Source of the DNA: Atlantibacter hermannii
Lineage (GTDB): Bacteria > Pseudomonadota > Gammaproteobacteria > Enterobacterales > Enterobacteriaceae
DNA: 64,000 nucleotides
NCBI RefSeq assembly: GCF_009907385.1
Contig: NZ_JAAATR010000005.1
Location: forward strand, 89,837-153,836
Direction of reading: 5' to 3'
The notes under the pieces were generated by a model. That model saw only the letters and a program-made list of their open reading frames with translations. It did not search any database and was not told where the DNA came from. Of this stretch, positions 33,740 through 40,581 are shown piece after piece. The translations under genes were made by a program, and so were the position numbers. Each line of letters starts with the position of its first letter. The first letter of the stretch is position 1.

Positions 33740-34173
33740 AACAGCAATACCTCCTCCGCAATACCAACATCCGCGCCAATGCCATCAACGCCATTAATCA
33801 GTTGCAACTCGACGAGAAGCGCCCTGTAGTCATCGAGATAAAAGAGATGACCCGCTCTATCGACCAGAACGCAAAATTATGGGCCATTTTGGGCGACATC
33901 AGCCGCCAGGTCGAATGGCATGGCCGCAAGCTATCACCTGAGTCGTGGAAGCATGTTTTTACTGCGGCACTGGTTAAGCAGGATGTGGTGCCCAATTTGT
34001 CCGGTGATGGCTTCGTGGTGCTGGGACAGTCAACCAGCAAGATGACCGTCGGCCAGATGCGCGACCTCATCGAGCTAATCCATGCCTTTGGTGCCGAACG
34101 TAACGTCCGCTGGGGTGATGAATCCCGCCTGGCTATGGAGTGGGCATCCCGCTTCGGAGGTGCCCGTGGCTAG
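33736..34173 (+). CDS. ninB: NinB recombination mediator
   Basis: 145 residues (lambda NinB/Orf 146). RSIDQNAKLWAILGDISRQVEW and the FVVLGQSTSKMTVGQMRDLIELI region are diagnostic. Lambda Orf binds single-strand DNA and SSB and substitutes for host RecFOR in phage recombination. Overlaps the small ORF before it and the NinE gene after it. Confidence 0.93.
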   Translation: MKQQYLLRNTNIRANAINAINQLQLDEKRPVVIEIKEMTRSIDQNAKLWAILGDISRQVEWHGRKLSPESWKHVFTAALVKQDVVPNLSGDGFVVLGQSTSKMTVGQMRDLIELIHAFGAERNVRWGDESRLAMEWASRFGGARG

Positions 34174-34333
34174 CCCTCTCGCTCGCATCATAGAACGTCA
34201 CATCTTCCGGGTTCCAGCCAGGCGCAAGCGCGCTGTCGAATTAAGTCCGTCTGATATCCCAACATTCCACTATACGGCCCACCTGGCTGATGTCCGCTGG
34301 CTGCGTCTTGCCGCCAGAAGGAAACACGCATGA
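34166..34333 (+). CDS. ninE: NinE-like protein
   Basis: 55 residues from a GTG with GGAGG six bases upstream, overlapping ninB by eight bases. The C-terminus [19 protein letters not shown] matches the conserved end of lambda NinE (FNYTAHLWDIRWLRRRAR); the basic N-terminus is divergent. Function unknown. Confidence 0.78.
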   Translation: MASPLARIIERHIFRVPARRKRAVELSPSDIPTFHYTAHLADVRWLRLAARRKHA

Positions 34334-34998
34334 GTATCTATAAACGCATCAACGGCGCTGACTGGCGCAATATCTGGGTAGTAGGCGATCTGCACGGATG
34401 CTACTCGCTGCTCATGTCTGAACTGGACCGCATTGAATTCGACCCGGCGCGCGACCTGCTGATCTCGGTTGGCGATCTCATCGACCGCGGTGCCGAGAAC
34501 GTTGAGTGTATGGACCTGATTAATCAACCCTGGTTCCTGGCGGTTCGTGGTAACCACGAACAGATGATGCTGGATGGCCTGTCCCCGCATGGCAACGTCA
34601 ATCACTGGATCGCCAATGGCGGTGACTGGTTCTTCTATCTCGATTACGACAAAGAGGTGCTGGCGAAAGCGCTGGCGCACAAAGTGGCTGAGCTGCCGCT
34701 GATCATCGAACTGGTGACCGGCGATAAAAAATATGTCATCTGCCATGCCGATTACCCGCACGACGAATATGAGTTCGACAAGCCCGTCGATGCCCAGCAG
34801 GTGATATGGAACCGCGAACGGATTTCCGATTCACAGGACGGTCTGGCGAAAGAAATCAAAGGCGCAGACCTGTTTGTCTTCGGCCACACTCCGGCGCGCA
34901 TGCCGATCCGATTCGCGAACCAATATTACATCGACACTGGTGCCGTGTTCTGCGGCAACCTGACTATTCGCCAGTTGCAGGGTGGTGCCCATGAGTAA
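34330..34998 (+). CDS. ninI: NinI, lambda-type Ser/Thr protein phosphatase
   Basis: 222 residues (lambda phosphatase 221), near-identical over most of its length. The PPP metal-binding motifs are GDLHG (near 20), GDLIDRG (near 48) and GNHE (near 75), with distal His residues in ICHADYP and FGHTPAR. Mn2+-dependent phosphatase; role in infection not established. Overlaps ninE by four bases. Confidence 0.95.
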   Translation: MSIYKRINGADWRNIWVVGDLHGCYSLLMSELDRIEFDPARDLLISVGDLIDRGAENVECMDLINQPWFLAVRGNHEQMMLDGLSPHGNVNHWIANGGDWFFYLDYDKEVLAKALAHKVAELPLIIELVTGDKKYVICHADYPHDEYEFDKPVDAQQVIWNRERISDSQDGLAKEIKGADLFVFGHTPARMPIRFANQYYIDTGAVFCGNLTIRQLQGGAHE

Positions 34999-35590
34999 GC
35001 CATCCCGCCGCAAGTGCAAAGTCTGTGGCTCTTGGTTCCACCCACAGTACGCAAATATCTGGTGGTGCTCACCAGAACACGGCGCCCGTTACGCTATCGA
35101 CCTGCGTGCTAAGCAGAAAGTGAAGGATACGGCAAAGCGGATCAAGGCAGAGAAGAAAGCCGAAATGGAAGGGCGTAAGCATGCCCTTGAACGCCGCCAG
35201 GCCGTGAAGCCTCTAAGTTACTTCCGCAACCAGGCGCAGCAGGCTTTTAACGAATTCATCCGGTACCGCGACAGACATCTCCCGTGCATCAGCTGCGGGC
35301 GTTATCACGACGGTCAGTATCATGCCGGTCACTTCCGCACAACCGGGGCGAATCCGGAGCTGCGCTTCAATGAGGACAATTGCCATCGCCAATGTGCCCC
35401 ATGCAACAACCACCTCTCCGGCAACCTGACGGCCTACCGTCCGGCGCTAATCGCCAAAATCGGCCAGGCCCGCTTTGATGCCTTGATGGGCCCACACGAA
35501 TTACCGAAATGGAAGCGCGAGGACTATATCCGGATCCGCAATGAGTACCGCGCAAAGCTTAAAGAACTGAAACAGCAGGAGGCTGCGTGA
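34991..35590 (+). CDS. ninG: NinG (Rap-type recombination protein)
   Basis: 199 residues (lambda NinG/Rap 204). N-terminal zinc motif [22 protein letters not shown], basic coiled middle, then [25 protein letters not shown] and [16 protein letters not shown], the HNH-like core of NinG. Lambda Rap is a structure-specific endonuclease cutting D-loops and Holliday junctions. ATG at 34991 overlaps ninI by eight bases; the GTG at 34982 is less likely. Confidence 0.94.
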   Translation: MSKPSRRKCKVCGSWFHPQYANIWWCSPEHGARYAIDLRAKQKVKDTAKRIKAEKKAEMEGRKHALERRQAVKPLSYFRNQAQQAFNEFIRYRDRHLPCISCGRYHDGQYHAGHFRTTGANPELRFNEDNCHRQCAPCNNHLSGNLTAYRPALIAKIGQARFDALMGPHELPKWKREDYIRIRNEYRAKLKELKQQEAA

Positions 35591-35727
35591 AGCCTGAATT
35601 TATCAAATCGCTCCGCATGCGCTGGCTGCGCCTCCGCATCTACCGCCGCCCGGGTTCGGTGCTGGTGGACTACCGCATTCTTCGCAATTTTATACGCATT
35701 AACCAGTTGGCAGGAGCTACAGCGTGA
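35587..35727 (+). CDS. YlcG-family small phage protein
   Basis: 46 residues from a GTG overlapping the ninG stop (GTGA). RMRWLRLRIYRRPGSVLVDYRILRNF resembles YlcG of DLP12 (with the same RxxRxPGSV-DYRIL-N pattern). Very basic; function unknown. Its stop overlaps the Q start (GTGA). Conserved between ninG and Q in several lambdoid phages. Confidence 0.7.
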   Translation: MKPEFIKSLRMRWLRLRIYRRPGSVLVDYRILRNFIRINQLAGATA

Positions 35728-36413
35728 ATACTCAATACCTGGAATTTGTACGCCAGCAGCTCATCATCGCGACCGCAGATCTGAGTGGGGCTACGAAAGG
35801 GCAGTTGATGGCCTGGCTGGAGAACGCCCAGTTCGATACCGGTACGTTTAAGCGGAAGAAGCCCAAGGTTTGGGACGAAGAAAGCGAAAAATGGGTACCA
35901 GTTGATAACCCACCGATCCCCGGCAAACAGTCACACGCAAAGGGCTCGCACATTCCTCTGGTTCAGCCGGTCGAATACTCTACCGCGTCGTGGCGTCGGG
36001 CTGTGCTGTCGCTCGAGGAGCACCAGAAGGCGTGGCTGCTCTGGAACTACAGCGAGAGCGTGCAGTGGGATCACCAAGTGGCGATAACCCAATGGGCTTG
36101 GGGTGAGTTCCGCGCGCAGATGGGGACCAAGAAGGTGGCCGGAAAAACGATGGACAGGCTGAAGGCGCTGATCTGGCTGGCGGCGCAGGATGTTAAAGCT
36201 GAGCTGGCCGGTCGTGACACATACCAGAAGCAGGAACTGGCTGAGCTGTGCGGAGTGAAGCCGGATAACTGGAGCCATAACTACGCCGACTACTGGAGTG
36301 CCATGTGCGCCATATTTGAGCGACTTGATAATGATGCTTTACTGCGAGCAGTGAGAACACGATCACAACAAAAATCAGCCCTTTCGCAGCAGAGTATTGC
36401 AAAAGTCAATTAA
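35724..36413 (+). CDS. Q: Late-gene antitermination protein Q
   Basis: 229 residues from a GTG. Position after ninG and just before a promoter/terminator pair identifies it as Q. Sequence (YLEFVRQQLIIATADLSGATKGQLMAWLENAQF at the start, HQKAWLLWNYSESVQWDHQVAITQWAW in the centre, AELCGVKPDNWSHNYADYW near the end) belongs to a Q family distinct from lambda Q. It should load on RNA polymerase paused at the late promoter and allow read-through of the terminator at 36483 and of the many hairpins in the late operon. Confidence 0.85.
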   Translation: MNTQYLEFVRQQLIIATADLSGATKGQLMAWLENAQFDTGTFKRKKPKVWDEESEKWVPVDNPPIPGKQSHAKGSHIPLVQPVEYSTASWRRAVLSLEEHQKAWLLWNYSESVQWDHQVAITQWAWGEFRAQMGTKKVAGKTMDRLKALIWLAAQDVKAELAGRDTYQKQELAELCGVKPDNWSHNYADYWSAMCAIFERLDNDALLRAVRTRSQQKSALSQQSIAKVN

Positions 36414-36425
36414 ATAGCATACATT
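36397..36425 (+). promoter_or_regulatory. Late promoter PR' candidate
   Basis: TTGCAA (36397-36402), 17 bases, TACATT (36420-36425), overlapping the end of Q and lying about 55 bases before the terminator, the usual PR'-tR' spacing order. Other weak choices exist. Confidence 0.4.
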
Positions 36426-36482
36426 TAGCGTAAATCTGATATCGTCGCCATAGCTTTGGTTGTCGACTGAATCACACAACAG

Positions 36483-36510
36483 AGCCCGAGGTTAACGCCT
36501 TGGGCTTTTT
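36483..36510 (+). terminator. tR'-type terminator
   Basis: AGCCCGAGG-TTAACG-CCTTGGGCT (nine pairs, one G-T) followed by TTTT. Placed between Q and the late genes, it would end the short PR' leader unless Q modifies polymerase. Confidence 0.8.
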
Positions 36511-36528
36511 CGTATCTGGAGGATGCTA

Positions 36529-36711
36529 ATGAAATTTTCTGAATTGCCTGAAGATTCGAAACATCTTGCGCGCGAAGCGTTATCAAACGCTGCTGTTTGT
36601 ATGAGGAGCGACGCAGGCGTTGCTGAATATGAATTGCTGGGCGAGGCTGTTGCTGCTGCGTTTGTCAAAATGGAGCGCTACGATAGCGCCCCGGATGTCT
36701 GCGCGGATTAG
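36529..36711 (+). CDS. Small phage protein, 60 residues
   Basis: MKFSELPEDSKHLAREALSN... acidic, helical, no membrane segment. CTGGAGG lies six bases before the ATG at 36529, better than the in-frame ATG at 36523. First gene after tR'. Not recognised. It converges with, and overlaps by four bases, the DUF2622 gene. Confidence 0.65.
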   Translation: MKFSELPEDSKHLAREALSNAAVCMRSDAGVAEYELLGEAVAAAFVKMERYDSAPDVCAD

Positions 36712-36989
36712 GATTTATCCAAACCACGCCATGTGCGCCCAGCTGATTCCGTAACTAAAACAGCGGGATCTTTTTTTACTGAGTTTGCCGTTGAGTAGGC
36801 CTTTTCAAGAACGTCTGCCCGGGTAATGTTACCGGAATAATTATACTCAGCGTCAGGGAGTTGGTATTTTGTGCCATCCCCATTCAGGATGGTCCGCTTA
36901 AAGCCTTTACCTTCCATTTTTTCATGCAGCTCTTCATAATCGTCAGAATCGGCGTTATGCAGTTCAACTCGAACAGTGAAGTTAGTCAT
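36708..36989 (-). CDS. DUF2622-family protein
   Basis: 93 residues, MTNFTVRVELHNADSDDYEELHEKMEGKGFKRTI and TKYQLPDAEYNY being the family hallmarks. Small alpha/beta protein of unknown function found in prophages between Q and lysis genes. On the strand opposite to the late operon, so expressed independently, perhaps in the lysogen. No strong ribosome binding site. Confidence 0.75.
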   Translation of the reverse strand: MTNFTVRVELHNADSDDYEELHEKMEGKGFKRTILNGDGTKYQLPDAEYNYSGNITRADVLEKAYSTANSVKKDPAVLVTESAGRTWRGLDKS

Positions 36990-37115
36990 ATAATACCCAT
37001 TAATTGCCTGTGGAATTATGACGTTATCAGTTTCCTTTGTCTGTGGAAAGCAGGGAACCCTGACGACCTGACAGGGTTAACAAATCGGGTTTATTAATTC
37101 TTATGCTGAACACTT

Positions 37116-37140
37116 AGCCCCGGCACCCGCTGGGGCTTTT
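37116..37140 (+). terminator. Hairpin terminator upstream of the holin gene
   Basis: AGCCCC / GGGGCT stem with a ten-base loop and TTTT. It would need Q-modified polymerase to reach the lysis genes. Confidence 0.65.
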
Positions 37141-37145
37141 CTATT

Positions 37146-37201
37146 TCAGGCTCCCGGAAACCCCATCAAGGTCCTGTCGTTAATTCGTCCGGAGAGCCTG
37201 A
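37146..37201. repeat. Large near-perfect inverted repeat before the holin gene
   Basis: TCAGGCTCCCGGA (37146-37158) and TCCGGAGAGCCTGA (37188-37201) pair over 13 bases with a single bulge, around a 29-base loop. Lies 46 bases before the holin start. Confidence 0.6.
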
Positions 37202-37247
37202 TCCCCCTTCAAGTAAAGCACCCCGACAACGTCCGGAGGTGAGAGAT

Positions 37248-37454
37248 ATGCATCGTATGGAAAAATTCACTAATGGTGCCGCTGTTGGCGCAGGGACAAC
37301 GACGACGCTGTTCGGCGCTCTCTCGCTTAACGACTGGGCGCTGGTTATCGGTATTGCCTGCACCATAGGCACATTCATCATCAACTGGTACTACCGCGAC
37401 AGGGAGTACAGGAAAAAGTCAGGAGGTGATGATGTCCCCGGCACTCCGAAATAA
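37248..37454 (+). CDS. Holin/antiholin, S21-like pinholin with dual start
   Basis: 68 residues, two transmembrane helices (about 10-27 and 33-51) and a charged C-terminus. The first is Gly/Ala/Thr-rich ([16 protein letters not shown]), as in the SAR-type first helix of phage 21 holin. It starts M-H-R-M-E-K: Met1 and Met4 mirror the M1/M4 dual start of S21, where the longer product with extra positive charge is the antiholin. GGAGG lies eight bases from Met1. It depolarises the membrane and so activates the SAR endolysin, whose gene overlaps its end. Confidence 0.85.
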   Translation: MHRMEKFTNGAAVGAGTTTTLFGALSLNDWALVIGIACTIGTFIINWYYRDREYRKKSGGDDVPGTPK

Positions 37455-37998
37455 AATCATCGCCTCAATCGGTGGTGGCGCTATTGCTATCGCTGCCGCC
37501 CTAATCACGGGGCCGAACGGTCACGATGGGCTGGAGGGTGTGAGGTATCAGCCCTACAGAGATGTTATTGGCGTGTGGACAGTCTGCTATGGGCATACCG
37601 GCGGTGATGTGATGCTCGGCAAAACCTACAGCGAGACTGAATGCCGCGCACTGCTCAACAAAGACCTTACCGCGGTAGCCAGGCAGATTAACCCATACAT
37701 CAGGGTCGAGATTCCAGAGGCGACTCGCGGTGCACTTTACTCGTTCGTTTACAACGTGGGTGCTGGCAATTTCAAAACCTCCACGCTGCTGCGCAAAATT
37801 AACCAGGGTGATATTCAGGGCGCATGCGATCAGCTGCGTCGCTGGACTTATGCTGGTGGGCAGCAGTGGAAGGGGCTGATAACCCGGCGCGAGATTGAGC
37901 GTGAAGTCTGCCTGTGGGGCGAGAAGCCGCAGCCGAAGAAAACAGCCAGCTCGGGTAACGACTATTTTCCTGGCTCACCTGCACCAGTCGCATTTTGA
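37432..37998 (+). CDS. SAR endolysin (R21/RrrD-type lysozyme)
   Basis: 188 residues from the ATG at 37432, five bases after AGGAGG (GTG 37426 and ATG 37429 are also in frame). The N-terminal signal-anchor-release helix [15 protein letters not shown] tethers it inactive to the inner membrane. The catalytic triad of the glycoside hydrolase 24 family is Glu35-8-Asp44-5-Thr50 (GLEG, YRD, GVWT). The [17 protein letters not shown] block matches RrrD. Export by Sec without holin holes pairs it with a pinholin. A C-terminal tail of about 20 residues beyond R21 length ends in PGSPAPVAF. Confidence 0.93.
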   Translation: MSPALRNKIIASIGGGAIAIAAALITGPNGHDGLEGVRYQPYRDVIGVWTVCYGHTGGDVMLGKTYSETECRALLNKDLTAVARQINPYIRVEIPEATRGALYSFVYNVGAGNFKTSTLLRKINQGDIQGACDQLRRWTYAGGQQWKGLITRREIEREVCLWGEKPQPKKTASSGNDYFPGSPAPVAF

Positions 37999-38007
37999 GG
38001 AACAGCC

Positions 38008-38400
38008 ATGAAACTTCGCTATCTCGCTCTGATTGCCGCGTTCCTGCTGGCTACCCTCGGTGCGCTCATCTGGTCAGCCAGCCACTATCACGATAAGTAC
38101 CAGGCAGAAAAGAAACGCGCTGATACTGCTGAGCAGAATGCCAGCGCCGCTGAAACTGTCACTGCGAACGTCATACAGGCCGTTAATATCATCAACGCCA
38201 TTTCAGAGGCTAACCAGGATGCAAAGAACCAGATCACACTGGAGTCACAGGGAGCCCAGGCAGATATCAAAGTGGCTGTTGCGAATGATGATTGCGCTCG
38301 TCAGCCTGTGCCTCCTGCATCTGCTGACCGGCTGCGGCAATTCGCGGACAGTTTACGTGAAGGTGCCAGTGTTGCCGCTTCCGGCAAGCCTGACTACTGA
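38008..38400 (+). CDS. Rz: Rz-type inner-membrane spanin
   Basis: 130 residues: one N-terminal transmembrane segment (LALIAAFLLATLGALIW), then a periplasmic coiled coil rich in Ala, Glu and Lys (YQAEKKRADTAEQNASAAE). With the Rz1 lipoprotein it spans the periplasm and fuses inner and outer membranes at the end of lysis. GAGG precedes the start by seven bases; third in the lysis cassette. Confidence 0.87.
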   Translation: MKLRYLALIAAFLLATLGALIWSASHYHDKYQAEKKRADTAEQNASAAETVTANVIQAVNIINAISEANQDAKNQITLESQGAQADIKVAVANDDCARQPVPPASADRLRQFADSLREGASVAASGKPDY

Positions 38401-38542
38401 AACGCCCCAGCCGAGCATTCCCGACCCGCTGACCTACGGGGCCAGTTTGGATCTGAATGTCAGCCTGCTGTCTGCGCTGGGCCAGTGCAACATCGATAAA
38501 GCCAGCATCAGGGAAATTGAAGCATCACGAGCCTCACAATAG
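38285..38542 (+). CDS. Rz1: Rz1-type outer-membrane lipoprotein spanin, overlapping Rz
   Basis: 85 residues in the +1 frame relative to Rz, beginning inside Rz and ending 142 bases past it. Signal sequence with lipobox L-L-T-G-C (Cys17), then a proline-rich linker (VPVLPLP, TPQPSIPDP). The overlapping architecture and the lipobox identify it as o-spanin. A second ATG at 38288 is equally possible. Confidence 0.83.
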   Translation: MMIALVSLCLLHLLTGCGNSRTVYVKVPVLPLPASLTTETPQPSIPDPLTYGASLDLNVSLLSALGQCNIDKASIREIEASRASQ

Positions 38543-38571
38543 CGGGGATTTTTACTAACCGAGGGTAACGA

Positions 38572-38760
38572 ATGTCATCTCCAATCATGAAGTATTTTGC
38601 ATATCAGCATCTCCCGGCGCACCTGCAGGAAGTGAGCAAGCCAATTGGCGATCTTGCGACGCTGATTGATGAGTCACTGCCGGACGGCGCTGAAAAGTCA
38701 GCAGGCCTCCGCAAGTTGCTCGAAGCCAAAGATGCGCTGGTGCGCGCCAAGTTGGGCTAA
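38572..38760 (+). CDS. Small phage protein possibly related to Acb2/Tad1 anti-CBASS proteins
   Basis: 62 residues, predicted helical hairpin: YFAYQHLPAHLQEVSKPIGDLATLI, a short turn DESLPDGAEKSAG, then LRKLLEAKDALVRAKL. This family is widespread in phages and usually annotated hypothetical. The order (aromatic-His-Leu-Pro, first helix, Pro-x-x-x-Glu turn, A/LRKLLEAKDAxVRA helix) recalls the Acb2/Tad1 hairpin that sequesters cyclic oligonucleotides, but it is shorter and key residues were not verified. GAGG precedes the start. Transcribed with the lysis genes. Confidence 0.6.
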   Translation: MSSPIMKYFAYQHLPAHLQEVSKPIGDLATLIDESLPDGAEKSAGLRKLLEAKDALVRAKLG

Positions 38761-38805
38761 GCCATTACAGAAGCTCTTCACCGAGGGGCTTCGATAATGG
38801 AGATA

Positions 38806-38834
38806 GTGACCAACAATTTCGCGCAATGTAGAAT
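38806..38834 (+). promoter_or_regulatory. Promoter of the membrane-anchored cargo gene
   Basis: GTGACC (38806-38811), 17 bases, TAGAAT (38829-38834), 27 bases before the start codon of the next gene. Confidence 0.55.
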
Positions 38835-38860
38835 TAGCCCATAAAAATGAAGGGGCTAAA

Positions 38861-39376
38861 ATGGACGCTGATATCATATCGTACGAAACATTACTCGCTA
38901 CCCGATATTCTGCAGATTGGGTAATGAATGGGGCTATAGCGGCTTGGCTTGCTGCATTGAGTTCACTTTTAACGCTCATATGTGCCGCATCCGCATTAAA
39001 CACATGGAAAAAGCAAGAAAAAACCAAAATAAGAAGCGAATTCAAAAGGTCTCTGCTTGCGTTGGATTACGCCATTCACATGATGCCAGATGAATGGAAT
39101 GCGCACATTGCTAATATGGTGTTAATGAAATCACGCTTCCCTATATCCGCAGAGGAATCAGCAGCAGAATTAAGACTTAGTGAGCTAAAAAAATGCTGGC
39201 ATGACGCGATTTCTGCATGGGTTATGTGTGAGGGGCTTTTAAAGACAACGAACTTAACTAGCCTTTGGGTAGAGTTGTCAGATCTTTACGTTAAATACAC
39301 ACAAGGATTCGTCAGTAAGAAGAAGATTTTAAATAAATTGGCAGAGATGCATTCTTTAGAATTTATCTTCGAATGA
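38861..39376 (+). CDS. Membrane-anchored hypothetical cargo protein
   Basis: 171 residues, not recognised. One clear transmembrane segment at about 23-45 (GAIAAWLAALSSLLTLICAASAL) followed by a basic stop-transfer (WKKQEKTKIRSEFKR) and a ~110-residue helical cytoplasmic domain (WHDAISAWVMCEGLLKT, LWVELSDLYVKYTQGFVSKKK). AT-richer than neighbours, with its own promoter and a strong terminator: the classic layout of a lysogen-expressed moron. Such genes often exclude other phages or alter the host envelope, but nothing in the sequence proves that. Confidence 0.7.
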   Translation: MDADIISYETLLATRYSADWVMNGAIAAWLAALSSLLTLICAASALNTWKKQEKTKIRSEFKRSLLALDYAIHMMPDEWNAHIANMVLMKSRFPISAEESAAELRLSELKKCWHDAISAWVMCEGLLKTTNLTSLWVELSDLYVKYTQGFVSKKKILNKLAEMHSLEFIFE

Positions 39377-39400
39377 TGACAGCAAATTCCTCGAAATCTT

Positions 39401-39422
39401 ACCGCCTCCGGGCGGTTTTTTT
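39401..39422 (+). terminator. Terminator of the cargo gene
   Basis: ACCGCC-TCCG-GGCGGT followed by T7 (with one overlap base), 24 bases after the stop. Confidence 0.88.
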
Positions 39423-39487
39423 GTTGCCATCACCATGGGCAGACCCATCGTAATGGCAAAAGAATGGCGAGTTTATCGCCCTAAACG

Positions 39488-39853
39488 TTAACCGCGAGCT
39501 TCACGACCTGGTTCGTCTTCAGTGACACGGTATCGCCAGTATCGCTCAGGCTTAACCCAAACCACTTTATCACCACTTACTTTGCGGAACTGGTTAATGA
39601 TAGGCGTAGATAAAACCAGATTACCATCAGCGTTTTCTTTCAGAAGCTGTTCATTATCGACTTTGACTAAATAATCAACTACGTCTTGCTGATATAGGCA
39701 ATTATCATTTTCCAACTGCGCCATCATCCAATTCGTCACGTCAGTAAGAGATAACTTTGGCGAGTTTGGGTTTACGGCTTTGGGTTGGTTGCAGTCAGTG
39801 AGTCCTCTGGAAATCTTGCTCTTTCTTGCTTTCTCCCCGCAAACCATTGGCAC
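39488..39853 (-). CDS. DUF6953-like hypothetical protein
   Basis: Up to 121 residues. The part from about residue 35 (LTDVTNWMMAQLENDNCLYQQDVVDYLV, then NLVLSTPIINQFRKVSGDKVVWVKPERYWRYR) follows the DUF6953 pattern. The N-terminal 34 residues overlap the YodC-like gene in another frame and look non-family, so the true start is uncertain; no better ATG exists. Reverse to the late operon, downstream of the YodC-like gene, likely co-expressed with it. Confidence 0.6.
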   Translation of the reverse strand: MPMVCGEKARKSKISRGLTDCNQPKAVNPNSPKLSLTDVTNWMMAQLENDNCLYQQDVVDYLVKVDNEQLLKENADGNLVLSTPIINQFRKVSGDKVVWVKPERYWRYRVTEDEPGREARG

Positions 39854-39981
39854 CAGTAATCGCCGGTAAATTCCTTGTAGGAGTTAATGATTGGCTCCTG
39901 AACAGCCATCGCCGGGCCGGCTGAAACTAAATAAACGATATCACCGGTCTTAAATTTTGGCTTGCGCTCACTTTCAGACAT
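39772..39981 (-). CDS. YodC-like (DUF2158) protein
   Basis: 69 residues, KPKFKTGDIVYLVSAGPAMAVQEP and YWCQWFAGRKQERARFPEDSL matching DUF2158/YodC: a small SH3-like beta barrel. AAGGAAG sits a few bases before the ATG on the minus strand. Function unknown; frequent in prophages and plasmids. Divergent from terS. Confidence 0.82.
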   Translation of the reverse strand: MSESERKPKFKTGDIVYLVSAGPAMAVQEPIINSYKEFTGDYWCQWFAGRKQERARFPEDSLTATNPKP

Positions 39982-40008
39982 AAAGCTTCCTTTTTAAATG
40001 AGATATAC

Positions 40009-40581
40009 ATGGCACTCACCGACAAACAAGAAATGTTCTGTCGCGAGTACCTCATCGATTTAAACGCCACTCAGGCAGCGATTCGTGTGGGGTACAGCGC
40101 TAAAACTGCTAACCGTACCGCTACAAAGTTGCTGTCAAAAGCTGTCATCCAAAACAGGATCGCCGAACTCAAAAGTAAGCGCAACGAAGATGTGGGTATT
40201 GATGCCGATTATGTGCTTCGACGCTTGGTTGAAATCGACCAGATGGACGTTCTGGACATCCTCAATGACGATGGCAGCCTCAAGCCAATTACTTCATGGC
40301 CTAAAGCCTGGCGAATTTCGTTAACCGGCTTGGACATCAGTACGACCATTCAGAACTTCGATGAGGAGACGGCAGAAACCATCCTCAAAAAGGTTAAATG
40401 GCCTGACAAGGTGAAGAACCTTGAGTTGCTCGGCAAGCACGTTCGCGTGCAGGCATTCAAAGAGCAGGTCGAACAGAAAGTCGTAGCAACCCACAGCATC
40501 ATGCCGGTTCCTTCCTGCGATAACGTAGACGACTGGGAAGCGGCAGCCCAGAAGCAGCAGAGCGAGGTTCTTGGTGGATGA
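40009..40581 (+). CDS. terS: Terminase small subunit
   Basis: 190 residues. The N-terminal DNA-binding region LTDKQEMFCREYLIDLNATQAAIRVGYSAKTANRTATKLLSKAVIQNRI is the Terminase_2 signature (helix-turn-helix). The remainder includes the oligomerisation core. It recognises the packaging start and hands DNA to TerL. Weak ribosome binding site. Stop overlaps the terL start (ATGA). Confidence 0.92.
   Translation: MALTDKQEMFCREYLIDLNATQAAIRVGYSAKTANRTATKLLSKAVIQNRIAELKSKRNEDVGIDADYVLRRLVEIDQMDVLDILNDDGSLKPITSWPKAWRISLTGLDISTTIQNFDEETAETILKKVKWPDKVKNLELLGKHVRVQAFKEQVEQKVVATHSIMPVPSCDNVDDWEAAAQKQQSEVLGG

Noticed and set aside
36424..36434. TTTAGCGTAAA near the end of Q resembling the CI operator
   Set aside because: Only one half-site matches; the second arm is absent.
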